64,000 nucleotides of DNA from Aplectana chamaeleonis. Its lineage: Eukaryota > Nematoda > Chromadorea > Rhabditida > Cosmocercidae. The notes below the pieces were generated by a model. That model had not been told where the DNA came from. It saw only the letters and a program-made list of their open reading frames with translations, and ran no database searches. The stretch is taken from positions 207,501 through 271,500 of the forward strand of contig JAPDOI010000137.1 in assembly GCA_029168955.1 (NCBI GenBank), read 5' to 3'. The position numbers were made by a program, and so were the translations under genes. Every line of letters starts with the position of its first letter. The stretch's first letter is position 1. Positions 1 to 11,439 of this stretch are shown here, one piece after another.

Positions 1-1124
1 AGTATTCAATATATTTATTTATTCATTCGAAATTGTTATAAACGCGGTATTCCAAAAAAAAATCATTACGTAAATTGAGAAAGGCTATATTCGAGAAATT
101 TACTCAATCGGGAACTTTCAGAAATGATTATCCGAAGTATTTACTCATTTGGGGTACTGTAAGAGTACGATAATCAAATATCTCATTCATTCAAAAGCTA
201 CATAGTGTAGAATGTCTATGATAGAGCGTTTCTGTTCCATTTCTCTTCGAACTGTATTCCATGTTCATCCCGCAAGTTACTTAACACACTTTACGCTACC
301 TCAGTGAGCAATGACCTCCCTAATCTTGTTTTTAGTTAGTAGGTATAGTAATAAAGAGGTTTTAATTTTTTTTCAAAAGCACAATTTTATGATGTGAAAT
401 TGACAAAATAGCTGTTTTTTCAAACTCTATCTCAATTGATTAACCGTAGTCAGTTACTACTGTAGCCATTTTGCGCGCGTTGGAATGCATGGACGGCCTC
501 TTTCTCGAGGGTTTTTCGCCTGTGAGCGTCATTCGATCGAAAAAATTAGGTTGTTTGTGTGTTTCGATTTTCGATTTCATATTTTTTATAAAGCGAATCG
601 ACCACGGCTCATCTTTTGAGCATAGCCTCTATCTGCAGGATCTGAGCTCAGAGAAATTAATAAATTATTTTTTTACTGAGCGCAATTTTAAAAATTTCGA
701 TAACCCCAATTGATTCCTCACTGTCGATAACCTGTAATAGATTTTTTTATCACAGGAATTTGTTTCCTTTGAGGATCTAGACAAAGGAAAGTTAAAAAAA
801 TGCCCAACTTTGGAGTTCTATAACATTTTTAACAAAGTTTTCTGAAAATTCTGGAAGCGTACACCGACGGAGTTTTATGGGGGAGGCTCTAGCGATGTGA
901 GTTTTAAAAACGGCAAAAAATTGTGATCCCATCCAACTCGATTCTTACGTGGACAGCCTCATATACTGAACACGCGAAGATTGCAAGTTAGATGGAAACT
1001 ATTATTTCTGCTCTAATCGTTATCACAGCTACTGTCTCTACTGAGAATGTGTTAATCGTTGATGTATAAGGAGCAGGGTTCAAGAACCTACATAGAAGAG
1101 CTTCTCCAAAGTCACTCAGTCCGT
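1..1124. other. AT-rich stretch without a recognisable gene
   Basis: No frame in this stretch looks protein-like and no inverted repeat or known element end was recognised. The 80-codon open frame at 471-713 has no conserved motif and is probably chance. Confidence 0.5.
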
Positions 1125-1190
1125 GAATGCGTGGCGTAATGCGATGTCGCGCTGCTCTTTTCGGTGCGATCACGGGTTCAGATCCGCACT
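1125..1190 (+). repeat. tRNA-like relic (possible SINE head)
   Basis: The stretch has an A-box-like GTGGCGTAATGCGAT at about 1131 and a B-box-like GGGTTCAGATCC at about 1168, at tRNA spacing, and resembles the arginine tRNA layout. The T stem does not pair well (only two of five pairs), so it is not a working tRNA gene. A decayed tRNA pseudogene or the promoter part of a tRNA-derived SINE is the better reading. Confidence 0.35.
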
Positions 1191-1430
1191 CATCGACTTT
1201 TACACATGCATGTGCACAAGTTCATGATGAGAATTAGTTCTCGTACGTTGAGATCATAGCAGCTCAGTGCAGAGCGATGTGTCGCTGTTGATAAACCGGC
1301 GTTCGCTGGTTCGTTTACCAGTGGCAGCCATTTTTGCGAACGATTATGTGGCAGTTCCCTTTTGGTTCGAGTGTAACTTCGATGTCTCACACCTCAATTC
1401 TTCCTCGTTATCGTGACATGATCACGGTTC

Positions 1431-3120
1431 CTAACTCTCAGTTTCGGCTAGTTTACTACCACCCCTGACTGCTCGCAATGTTCGTCTGTGTTGCTTATCC
1501 CGGGGCGATGGCGCAGATGCAAATAGTTGGCCGAGGAGACGAGCAGCTTTGCTTTTGCCTGAAAGCTGCTTCAAGGTGTTCCAAGCTTTTCTGGCATTCA
1601 CGGCAAAATCGATCGACTCGGTGAGCTCTTTCCAGCGTTGCTGCTTGTGTTGATTTAGCAATGCGGTGATGTTTTCCGACAGCTGCTGTATCGTTGGATC
1701 ATTGGGGTCCGATCCTCGCTTGTCATCTCTCATAGCGATCAGTTCAAGCACTTCACTGGGCACGTTCGGGTGAAAAGTCCTCACACGTCCAGTAGGAATA
1801 GCAGCTTTGTTAGCACGTCCTATGGCATCGACTATGAACTTCTCCTTGCCGTAGACTGAGCCGTTCCACGGGTAGCTGGCCGCCTGGCTGAGCAATACCT
1901 GTTTGAATAGGTCCCAGTTAGCCTTGCAATAATCAGAATAGGACTTACAACGAGAGCCAGAGAACGGAGCAAGCAAACTATTAAGTGACAGATCCAATGA
2001 CATAATTATGGGAACATGATCACTGGCCAGTGTTACATCAGTAGACCAGTTACAGGAAATAGCTAGCGAAGATGATACAAACGTGATATCGGGTAAGGAG
2101 GGCCTGCCCACCGCTGGAAGACGAGTGGGAGAATCCTCATTGTCGGGAACAAGATCACAATCATCAGCAAAAAGCTCTATGAGTTCACCTCTATTGTCAG
2201 GCTCTAGAGTAGAAAACCACGAAGGAGAATGAGCATTAAAATCACCAGCTATTACAGCCGAACTTGATGATAAGGCAGCATGGACATCATGTAGGTAAGG
2301 CGTGGGATCAAATTGAAATGGGACAGGATGTGGTGGGGGGTACATAGACATTGACAATATCAAGGGGGCCACTTTGTAATACAATATGAACTCCAAGACA
2401 TTCAACAACATCATCATTGGGAAGAGTAATAAGGTGAGAAGGGATAGATGATTTTACAAATGTTGAAACACCACCGCCATGGGAAGTACGTGGAATATTA
2501 TAGGATAGATAACCGGGGAGACGGGGGAGGGAGGAGGAAGAAATGCTAAGCTTGGTCTCCTGCAGGAGAATGACATCAGGTTGAGTGCCATTTACATACA
2601 CTGTGAGTTCAGCAAGTTTGGCACGTAGGCCATTGATATTGAGTTGATAAATGCTAAGACCATGTTCAGGAACCCTAGGAGGATTTACAGAGCAAGACAT
2701 ACAACAGTAAGCATGAGTGCAGTCATCATAGCTGGGCAACCCAGAACATTTGAGGTGCATCCAGCCAAGACAACCACCACCTTGAATGCTTGCATGTTGA
2801 GCAGATAGCCCGCAGTGACAGCAGGGATATCGCGGTGTCCTGCTGCGCGGTCCCGGATTCTTCTCGATGCCAGCTCGTAGAAGTAGATTACAGAGGAGTG
2901 TAGCAGCCAGCCAATTACACTCCCAATACGAAAAAACTCCACATGGAGGGATTGATGTCCGTTTGATGAGCTTCCGTATGTCGACTCCACAGATCCACCA
3001 CGCGTAGGTTGAACATCTTGGATCCAGATAGAATTCTACTTCAGAAGGGCTAATAGAAATGTGATTCACTTTCTTAATGGTACCTTCATCCAAACATTTT
3101 TCCCTTGGAATTTGAAACAT
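1431..3120 (-). pseudogene. 5' part of a non-LTR retrotransposon: 2A-like peptide, PHD finger and APE endonuclease
   Basis: Two overlapping minus-strand frames (3120 to 2308, then 2417 to 1431) make one protein broken by a frameshift near 2310-2415. Reading from the N terminus: a hydrophobic leucine-rich run, a 2A-like GIEKNPGP (2848-2871), a Cys/His-rich PHD-like finger (CCHCGL...GWMHLKCSGL...YCCMSC, about 2690-2830), then an APE-type endonuclease. The endonuclease shows QLNINGLRAK, the QET metal-binding glutamate, GDFNAHS, PDITFVSS and SDHVPI, which are the family's conserved blocks. The polypeptide continues about 150 residues past the endonuclease and stops before any reverse transcriptase. 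PHD plus APE in one ORF points to a CR1/jockey-like LINE. LINE copies are usually 5'-truncated; here the 5' half is kept and the 3' half is missing. Confidence 0.88.
2848..2871 (-). other. 2A-like ribosome-skipping motif in the LINE ORF
   Basis: The codons read G-I-E-K-N-P-G-P after a leucine-rich hydrophobic segment (LLCNLLLRA). This fits the 2A-like consensus (D/G)(V/I)ExNPGP reported from several LINE families, where translation skips the bond between the last G and P. The usual aspartate is replaced by glycine here, so activity is uncertain. Confidence 0.6.
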
Positions 3121-4988
3121 TCTGACTTAGTTTCCGAATAATTGATAAACATTTGAGTTTTCTGTTTTGTCAACCATCCTTACCCCTCATTGCTCCTCGT
3201 TCCAATAGAGGAATGGTGGTAATGAGCGCGAACTGCCGGTTATAAGTAGCACATGATGATCGGGATTGCTGACGTCATAGCATTCCAGTCACTGAGGAAG
3301 AACCAGTTTTTCCTAGCGGCGGCGTTCAGTATGGTTAGCCACTAAAATGAGGCAATTGTAGACTGGTAACCTGAGGACATTAGCTAAAATATGGCTGAAG
3401 TAATCCGAAGCAGAGCTGTGAGCGACTGAAATTTTTGATTTCGTTGATAGTAAACCCTAATTTTTCAAAATCCTAGTTCTTTAATCCTTCTAAATCGTAA
3501 TTTGTAAATCGTAACTGACGATGACTAACAAGCCCACACAGCCCAAACCTCATTCGGTGTGGAGACATCTCAGCACTTCAGTTGTGAGGTGCATCGATTT
3601 CACATGAAGTTTGAGGTTGGTTTTCAAAATAACTGTGTTTTGAGTAGCACTTGAGGAAATCTTGACTACACTTATGTGGAATAGAAACGAGCTAAGTAGT
3701 GAGAACTGAAACTCAGAGCGTAATCAAGTGCCAAACGTGCTCCGCGTTTGGCCCAACTTTTGATTATGTCATCGCTCAACCAAACAGAATTCAATGGAAG
3801 CCAAAGAGGGCAAAACTGTAATGAAAAAAGAACTAACGGTTCGATACTTTTGGACTCGATCTTTCAAGGGAAGGAAACCTAGACAAGTTGGCCATTCCAT
3901 TAGAGATAACCACTCTCTGACGCCGAAATCGAGTCTACCCGCATTCTGAAGTTTCAATCTGATCGGAGTGATAGGCGACCCTCCCCAAACCCGGGTTTGT
4001 TTGGGTGGCGACAGTGATCCGAGAAGATTGTTTAGAGTTCTGAAATGTTCCTTCCAAATCGGTGATATTTCCTTTCCATTTAGAATTTTTTAAAATACTT
4101 TTTTTTCCAAACATTCAATACCCTTTCTAAAGAGGTGGGTACCTTATATGGTTTATGTACCTCTGTATAATGATTTGGTGGAGCCATATAATTTTGTGTT
4201 GCAGCCATATTTTTTTTGAAATGTTCAGAACTCAATTCTGAAATCTACCACATTTCCTCTCGTACCTAACTGCCTTTAGAGACAGACAGCAGTCAGAGGT
4301 GGTGCTGGCTCCGTAAAATCCATCGTCGAATAGTGCCCTGAGGTGATAAAAGAAATTACCCGATCCTTAAGCAGATTTCAATTCGCAAAATACCACTTTT
4401 GCTTGAATCTTTTGCTTTAGTGCCCACCTTGATTTGTTAAGTTCAAAGGTTAAAAAAAAAGACAGTTCAAAGGAGAGACGATCTTAGGCCAGCTCAATTT
4501 CTTTGAATTCTCCACAGTAAGTATAGGATTCAATCAAATTCGAATAACCATCCGAATGATTCGAAATTCTGACGACTCCAAAAATTCTTTACCGGAAGGT
4601 GCCATTTTAAGATCCATTCGAAATTCAACCCAAAAAAAGCGTCGATTCTGAATAATCCAAAACCCGAATCGCTGAATAACATTGAAATCCGACTGATCTA
4701 ATGAATCAGCAGTAAGCTCTATCTCAGCCGGAACCGGGAGAAAATTTCGAACACGAAAAAGTTGCTGACTCAGAAAACATCTTTATAAATAATGGTAAGG
4801 AGCGATGTCGTACGGAAATCGCTTCGACAAGTGGTGTCAAGTCTAAATCATCCATGCTTCGGGTATGAGAACCAGTTCGTTTTGCTATCTTCATCGGTTT
4901 GGAAATAGCACAGAGCATTTTGCTCGTTAGAAAATCATCTTTAAGGCGAAGAAGTTTTCGAAAATGTATCTGTGAGCTCGGGGCCTTC
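3121..4988. other. Intergenic stretch, no gene seen
   Basis: AT-rich sequence between the LINE fragment and the first TA-flanked MITE. The part next to 3120 may hold the LINE's 5' untranslated region. Open frames at 3769-3957 and 4724-4918 (minus) show no motif. Confidence 0.45.
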
Positions 4989-4990
4989 TA

Positions 4991-5145
4991 AACAGGCAGC
5001 AGCGACCGTTTATCCACATCGTTTATCAAACTGAATACGCATGAAGTTGGTACATACGTTGATACATGATAAAACTCGTAGAACACCTCCACTGGCAAAA
5101 CAGTGTGATGGAACACGTATGGATAAACGGTCGCTGCTGCCTGTT
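4991..5145. mobile_element. TA-flanked palindromic MITE (155 bp)
   Basis: Terminal inverted repeats of about 27 bp starting AACAGGCAGCAGCGACCG pair perfectly between 4991 and 5145. A TA dinucleotide flanks each side (4989-4990, 5146-5147), as expected for Tc1/mariner-type non-autonomous elements. No coding capacity. Confidence 0.8.
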
Positions 5146-5435
5146 TAGGTCTTCTCTGTGAGCTCCGCCCCGATATTGCTAAGCAATTTCTCAGCGTGTT
5201 TCCCTCCCTCCATTTTATTAGCACTAAAGCAAATGTCTTCTCCCAAGCATCTAGGCCAATTTCAGTGAATGTTTCTCGACAGGGTGGAACTTTCAAACTT
5301 TCAGAAGTACTCATTATCCTCACCGTCGTCCTAGCAGGACTTGTATCGGTGATTTGCGATGGATCCGGCCTTTTACTGCTATTGGGACTCAAAGGTTGCG
5401 GAATGAGGTGTTTCGCGCATAGCATGGTCTTTTGA

Positions 5436-5918
5436 GGGTAGTGCTCACCAAACATAGTCTTCGATTTTGAGATTATCCGTTAAATCGATTGCTTGGCCCC
5501 CGAGTAGAACCAAACTGACGAGGAAATTGAGGAAAACGCACCAGAAGGACTCAAAAACCTCTCACTCCGCCTCTCTACTCTCACATGAACTTTTCGTTGT
5601 GACAATGAAATCTTTCGCGGACCCGTCCCTTGCATTTCTCTACTTTCTATTGCTCCGTTCTTTCCTTCGGACCCTAACTAACACTGCTTTGCAAAGAATA
5701 TTTATGCAAGTTCGATTGACCCAACTTTCCAAAGGTGTTAACCATCAAGAACATGTTCATTCAACCGGACAACTAGTCCATGCCAGAGAACAGTGTCACT
5801 GAAATAAGACGTTTTAGTGCGTTTCTCGCCATTTCCTCGTAAAATTGGTAACTCATGGTGGTCAACGCATTGTTTTGAGTGGAGAACTCGGGAACGAAAA
5901 TTACCGTGAACACTGCCT
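5436..5918. mobile_element. TTAA-type MITE, AGGCAGTGTTCACG family
   Basis: The right end reads CGTGAACACTGCCT followed by TTAA (5919-5922). The left end is a decayed GGGTAGTGCTCACC after TTGA. Length (483 bp) and interior match the copies at 38520-39003 and 54989-55474. A 111-codon frame inside (5467-5802) is part of the repeat and not a gene. Confidence 0.75.
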
Positions 5919-6014
5919 TTAACTTATAGATCCTCTAGGTAGTAGAAACAACGGGCTTTCTAGATATGCTGAGCCATCAGAAAATCTCGATCGCTAGGAA
6001 GCCTTCCCAGGTGA

Positions 6015-6737
6015 CTCTGAGAGAATCCCCCGCGATCGTTCACGGATAGAATCCCCTTGGTTTCTGGTAGGGGCCGAGAGGATACTAGCATGGGGCTATC
6101 GCGTAACGATCGCGAGATTCTGCCAGTCTCAAACAGAGACCGTACCGCGTTCGTTCATCGATGCTCTCACGATGCTCCATCGCGGATCCGCGAGGAATTG
6201 AGCCTGGGCCTATCACGGAACGATCGCAAGATTCTTCCAGCTTCAACCTGAGTGCAAATCGTGTCTACGAATTTATGTATTCGGGTTTTTAAATCGCGGA
6301 ACCGCGATGAACCGAGCCCGGAACTATCGCGGGACGGTCGCGAGATCCTGCCAGCCTCCACCCCTGATCGTACCGCATCCATGCCCTTTCGATGTTTCAC
6401 CCGAGCGAGTGTTGCCTAGCAGATCAACACGAAGCTATAAGGTATTGCCCTCTCCGCATTTCGCGCTCCTTTACAAATCTGCACAACATGAGAACGCGGG
6501 ACCGGGGGGAGACGATCACGGTACCATCGCGGATCGCGAGTGCACCACGGTACTAGCGCGGTAAATCTCTCAACGATCGCGTTACCATCACGGTACGAGA
6601 ACGAGAATGCCAACGGATGAGTCAATTGGGTAACTATCGCGGAACGATCGCGGATCGCGGGACTAGGGGGAGACGAACACGGTACTATCGCGGATCACGG
6701 GAGCATCACGGTACTAGCGCGGAAGATTCTCTCAGAG
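6015..6737. mobile_element. CTCnG-ended TIR element with 2-bp TSD (GA), carrying CGATCGCG-rich repeats
   Basis: The ends are CTCTGAGAGAATC and its exact complement, with GA directly outside each end (6013-6014, 6738-6739). The interior holds three degenerate units of about 114 bp (the CGATCGCGAGATTCTGCCAG block recurs at about 6105, 6219 and 6332) and then several ATCGCGGATCGCG / CGGTACTAGCGCGG blocks. No transposase. Confidence 0.65.
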
Positions 6738-7892
6738 GAAGGTGGACGGTGGAATAGTTTTGGGGCTTCCGCTACGTCAGTCGGAAATTCATCGTCCTTT
6801 TCGTGTGAAATTTAAGAAAGTAAAGTTTTTTTAACGAAATGATCTAAAAAAGTGAGACAAAAAGGACGCAGTGTTTCCAAAGGATCAGGATGTTACCGTA
6901 ATTTTGACTCTTCCTGTACAGTACACAGATGTAATTTTCAACAATAGGATCAAATTCCTAAAAAATCGGAAAACAGTTCAATGCTGAAAACTCTTCGGCA
7001 AGAAGAATGTCTTAGTATGACCAAATCATGAAAAACGCAATTTTCGGATTATACGATATTTGGCTCATCGAGAAAACGAAATATTTAAATCGATTAAATG
7101 TAAACCACACAACATGCGAGGACGATATCTAACCACAATCAGTCAACTCAAAAAGGAGTTGTTATTTATCAGCCTCCAATTCCCAACAAGATCTTTTTTT
7201 GCCAGAGATAGGAAATTATCGCTTTTCAATTACGACACATCATTGGTGGCAAAGTTTGTTATGATAAGTGCGACTGCTTGCACGAATTGAGGTGAAAAAA
7301 GAAGTTGCAGCTGTCAGGATATGTCTCCAGATTATTCCATTGATATGAAAAGGTACATATAAGTATCGTACACAAAGCCTGCTTGCTAAACTGATGTTTT
7401 TGTCCAGATGACATTTTCCTTCGTAAATACGTGAGCTGAAGAGAAGCTCCGGCTTCTTTTAATTTCAGTGATACCCAGGCGCTTTGAGATGTTTAGAAGT
7501 ATTTATGGCCACAGGATGATAGGAAGCGTTTCCATTAATTAACAAGATCCTTTGTAGGACGGTTCCGGCTTCTCTGGAAGGGAGGGCATGGTGGAGTGAT
7601 GGCGTACATGGTTCAGCAGGGGATTTCCGTTGATGGATTCGTTCGGTAAGTGAGCTTGACAGAGAAACGCCGTGGACTAATGTTGCAAAGAATTACTGCG
7701 TTACGAGCCGCTCCCATCGTTACCGAATAGGCGCTTACCAGTTGCTTAGACTGGATTTGGCGCGCCGATTGGTCGTGGTCAGAGCGAGAGTTCCTCCAGC
7801 TCTCTCCCGCTCTCTCGCCGATGATCATCACATCCACTTTGTGACCCACTCTAGTCCAGCTAGTCAGCACATGATTTATTGCATTTTCTCAG
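6738..7892. other. Intergenic region upstream of the cuticlin gene
   Basis: No coding sequence or clear repeat recognised. Open frames at 7060-7290 (+) and 7613-7870 (-) show no motif. The last part probably contains the cuticlin promoter. Confidence 0.4.
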
Positions 7893-7898
7893 TATAAA
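7893..7898 (+). promoter_or_regulatory. TATA-like box
   Basis: TATAAA lies about 310 bp upstream of the cuticlin start codon. Composition alone cannot show use; it is listed because it is the best TATA match in the upstream region. Confidence 0.3.
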
Positions 7899-8194
7899 GC
7901 CCGTCACTGGTTGGAGGAACAGCCATGATCGTCTTCTTCTCCTCTGACAGAGCTTGAACTCTTCAATGCGATTAGAGAAGATTAGCGTAATGATCCTGTG
8001 TATTCAACTTTGATTCGATCATGTAATATCTCAACTGCAAGCCGGAAGCGCAGAAATTTTCCGTTTATTTTTGATAACTAAAGCACTAAAGCTATTTCGG
8101 TTTTTAAGGAATGGATGTGTTTAATATCTTCATATTTTACTTTGCACCATTTAGGTTTTCATTCAGACTATTATGTTCAATTGTACTTCAGTGG

Positions 8195-8202
8195 TTTTTT
8201 AG
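8195..8202 (+). promoter_or_regulatory. Possible spliced-leader trans-splice acceptor
   Basis: TTTTTTAG ends directly at the cuticlin ATG. Nematode genes are often trans-spliced a few bases ahead of the start codon at U-rich acceptors ending in AG. The alternative is an ordinary cis acceptor from an upstream 5' UTR exon. Confidence 0.45.
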
Positions 8203-11200
8203 ATGAAATTTGTCATCTTCACCATCCTCGTGGGAGCTGTCTATTGTATTCCTGTCGACAACGGGGTTGAAGGCGAACCCGAAGTGGAATGCGGTCCCAC
8301 AGCGATCACCGTGAACTTCAACACTCGAAATCCGTTCGAGGGGCATGTGTACGTTAAGGGCCTCTATGACCAGCAGGAATGTCGAAACGATGAAGGAGGT
8401 CGACAAGTGGCCGGCATCGAGCTACCATTCGACTCCTGTAATACTGCCAGGACAAGGTCAAAATATCCGTACACTGTGTAATACTAATAATGGATACATA
8501 ATTAGTTTCAGGTCTCTTAACCCTCGTGGAGTTTTCGTGTCTACGACAGTCGTCATCTCGTTCCATCCACAATTCGTGACGAAAGTCGATCGGGCCTATA
8601 GAATCCAGTGCTTCTACATGGAGTCGGACAAGACCGTCAGCACCCAAATCGAAGTATCTGATCTAACCACGGCATTCCAAACACAGGTTGTGCCAATGCC
8701 AATCTGCCGTTACGAGATTCTCGACGGTGGACCATCCGGACAGCCCATTCAGTTCGCCACCATTGGACAGCAGGTCTCCATTTTCTCATTCACTAGCTGG
8801 TTCTCCATGGATAGAAAAGGTCAGGGAATTCCTATAGAGCTCTAGATTTTGGTTATCACCAGCAGCGAGCGGAGGTTTTTTTGTGAAAACGTCCTTATCA
8901 CCGTTCACCATGGCCCGCCGCATCGCTGCTGGTTATAATCGAAATGGGGAGGTGTATAGAAGTGCTCAAGAGTTTGGTTAAGCTCTGCCCTTGGAACCAA
9001 AAATTCAGTTCCATTCGATCAACACCGCTTTTTCGAGGTAAATGATTCGAGACTGCCGATAACCCTAGCTTTCAATTGGCGAATGCCAATACCATTAGAA
9101 TGGCCCCTTTGATGAGATGTGAATATTGAAGCGCGCGCTTTTTTGACGGCATTGGGGGCTGAAAATTCAACCGAAATGGGTTTTGTTTGGTTTGAGGTGA
9201 TTCCGGTGCGGTTGGACCTTTGCTAGGAATAGCATCTTTACTGAAGAATGCCGAAATAAAGTAAGGACTGCTAGACTCTGCAAAACCAAGCATGCCATTT
9301 TTAGTGGGACCTGCAAAGATGCTAGTTCCTCTTTACCTTGAAAGATTTATGATATAATCGGTGATGTTTGAACTTTCTGATGTTGGCTGACCTCCTCAAG
9401 TTGCGATTTTTGAAAATTCGGCTCTGGTAATCGAGTTCTCTGAATTCAAACAAGGCTTAGACATTTACGGGAGACGTTGACAAAGTTTCGACATGGCGAT
9501 CGCAAGACTTTCTTGACCCTACGATGCGTTAGAAGGGTTCCTTGCTGCGGGCTAAAACAGAGCTTTGGGGGCTGAAAACACCTTGCACAATGATCGTTAG
9601 CTGCTCCTATGAGAATGACCTCAAACTATTTTTGAGCGCTAAGCCACACGATTTCGCAACATTTGTATTCCACGCTCCTCCAAAACAAGGAGGCAAGACC
9701 TCTGAAGTATGCGAATCACAGAAAGCTAAAATTTAGTCGAAGACCTTGGAGAATGTAATGAGTTAGCTCCATTCCAGGTGTACCACAAGTGGACTTGTGA
9801 CTCCGAAACCACTGATACCTTCTGCGCAGTCGTGCACACCTGCACCGTCGACGATGGAAACGGTGACACTGTCCAGATCCTCAACGAGGACGGTTGCGCT
9901 CTCGACAAATTCCTTCTCAACAATCTCGAGTATCCAAGCGATTTGATGGCCGGTCAAGAGGCTCACGTCTACAAATACGCCGACAGGTAATTTACAGCAA
10001 GGTTTCTAATTCGATGTTGTTAGTCCGCCTGGCGAGAAACCAATCTAATCAAAGGGGTACTCGTTGAATGATTTCTGACCATGAAATGTGTTCCATATGT
10101 CCATCAATCATCACTTGTCGGGGCTACAGAGGCCTCCCCAAACTTGTTCTGTTCCTGCTATTGTCCTAACGTTTTCCACTTTCAGATCGCAGTTGTTCTA
10201 CCAGTGTCAGATCAGTATTTCAATCAAGGTACTGTTGAAGTTTAGAAAGTTATTACTAGAAGGAACCTGATCGTCTTCTCAACAGGAAGCGATTATTCTG
10301 GTAATTAGTGAGTGTAGTATGAGTGTTGAACGGATTCTGGAAAAGAAAGATCAGAGCTTGAATTGTGGTTTACAGTAATCGCGAATCTGTTCATAAAAAG
10401 CCGTTCTATTCCTCCTGACCTTGCATGCAATTACGTAGTCTCTCGTCATGGGTTAACTTCCTCGGAATCGTGCTAAGCACTCAAACTCATATTCTTTGTG
10501 AAGAATTCGATAGGAGGGCTCAAAGTGTGCGTCTTCTCTAAGCTACTGAATGAGTCAATTTCAGGACCCAGGAAGTGAATGTCCTCGCCCCCAGTGCTCT
10601 GAGCCCACAGGATTTGGCGCGGTGAAACAGGGAGCTCCACGAGCTGGAGCTGCTGCAGGAGCAGGAGCGGCTCCAACCGCTGGAGCTGCTGGAGGAGCTG
10701 CTGCTGCAACAGCAGTCGGAGCTGCAACTGGAGCTGCTCAGCTCAGGCTTCTGCGCAAGAGAGAGGTCAATAACGAGGCTATTCTGGATGTGCGAGCTGA
10801 GATCAGCGCTCTCGAGATTACGGACAAGGTGAGATACCCTTTTTATTGCAACTTTCAAGTCTAAACTTCTTATGGGTTAATCCCACTCTACACCAAGCCA
10901 ATCTCCCATAGTTACAATTCACCAGAAAAGAAACTTTGAGGCAACTCGAGCCATCTCTTTGACGATCTGAGCTTGATTCTTGAGATATAATCCGTAATTC
11001 ATCTTGAAATTTCGATCATCTCACTTCATGTATTAGGAATTTATCCCTTCTTTTCAGGACTCGCTGCCCGCCTCGCTCCGATCTCTGTCTCCAGCAGCAC
11101 TTGTCAACGACCGCTTCGACTCGTCGGTGTGCCTGTCTCCACTGTCATTCGCCGCTTTCATTGGTCTCGGAACCCTATTGGCCACTGCTCTCTCAGCATT

Positions 11201-11237
11201 TGTCTTCTACACTGCACGACCCCATAACAAGATCTAA
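8203..11237 (+). CDS. cut-1: Cuticlin (ZP-domain cuticle protein, CUT-1 type), six exons
   Basis: Exons: 8203-8456, 8512-8773, 9778-9986, 10186-10228, 10565-10828, 11058-11237 (stop TAA). All five introns are GT...AG and the frame stays open, giving 403 residues. Residues 1-15 are a signal peptide. The ZP domain begins near Cys30 (ECGPTAITVNFNTRNPF) and runs to about residue 270, with Cys30, 60, 79 and 118 in the first half and VYHKWTCDSET starting the second. Residues 279-314 are an Ala/Gly-rich linker, 317-322 (RLLRKR) a dibasic furin-like site, and about 373-395 a transmembrane segment. Cuticlins are secreted by the epidermis, released by cleavage ahead of the membrane anchor, and cross-linked into the insoluble cuticle layer. 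The family match is very strong; which cuticlin paralogue it is remains less sure. Intron 2 (1004 bp) contains a hairpin MITE. All neighbours are repeats. Confidence 0.95.
8855..8936. mobile_element. Short hairpin MITE in cuticlin intron 2
   Basis: The arms ATCACCAGCAGCG and CGCTGCTGGTTAT enclose about 55 bp that include CCTTATCA. Copies of the same hairpin occur at 28234-28321 and 55996-56084. It sits about 80 bp downstream of the 5' splice site. Confidence 0.7.
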
Positions 11238-11433
11238 GCTGGCCAGCAGTCGGATGACGGCTGAACGAGGTGACTCTCCCGGTCACTAACCCGAGCCAGT
11301 TCTTTACCTTCCGTTTCTGCCTGTTTCCATTCAGTTCTTCTCCTCGTTCAAATGCTCCACACCACAACATCCTCGGTAGTGTGGAGGTGAACCCCTCGTC
11401 CGCCGCTCATATCGCCCTCTCTGGGTGTCGTGC

Positions 11434-11439
11434 AATAAA
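11434..11439 (+). terminator. Polyadenylation signal of the cuticlin gene
   Basis: AATAAA lies about 200 bp after the stop codon, a normal nematode 3' UTR length. Confidence 0.55.

Noticed and set aside
1125..1190. Functional tRNA-Arg gene
   Set aside because: A and B boxes are tRNA-like but the T stem has only two pairs and the acceptor stem does not close.
5467..5802. 111-codon frame
   Set aside because: It lies inside a TTAA-type MITE whose other copies do not keep the frame.
8345..8845. 166-codon plus-strand frame and the minus-strand 97-codon frame in the cuticlin gene
   Set aside because: The first is the correct exon 2 frame read through intron 1 and into intron 2; the second is antisense. 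Both are explained by the spliced cuticlin model.
10473..10858. Serine- or leucine/glutamine-rich minus-strand frames opposite cuticlin exon 5
   Set aside because: They are the antisense of the Ala/Gly-rich linker codons.
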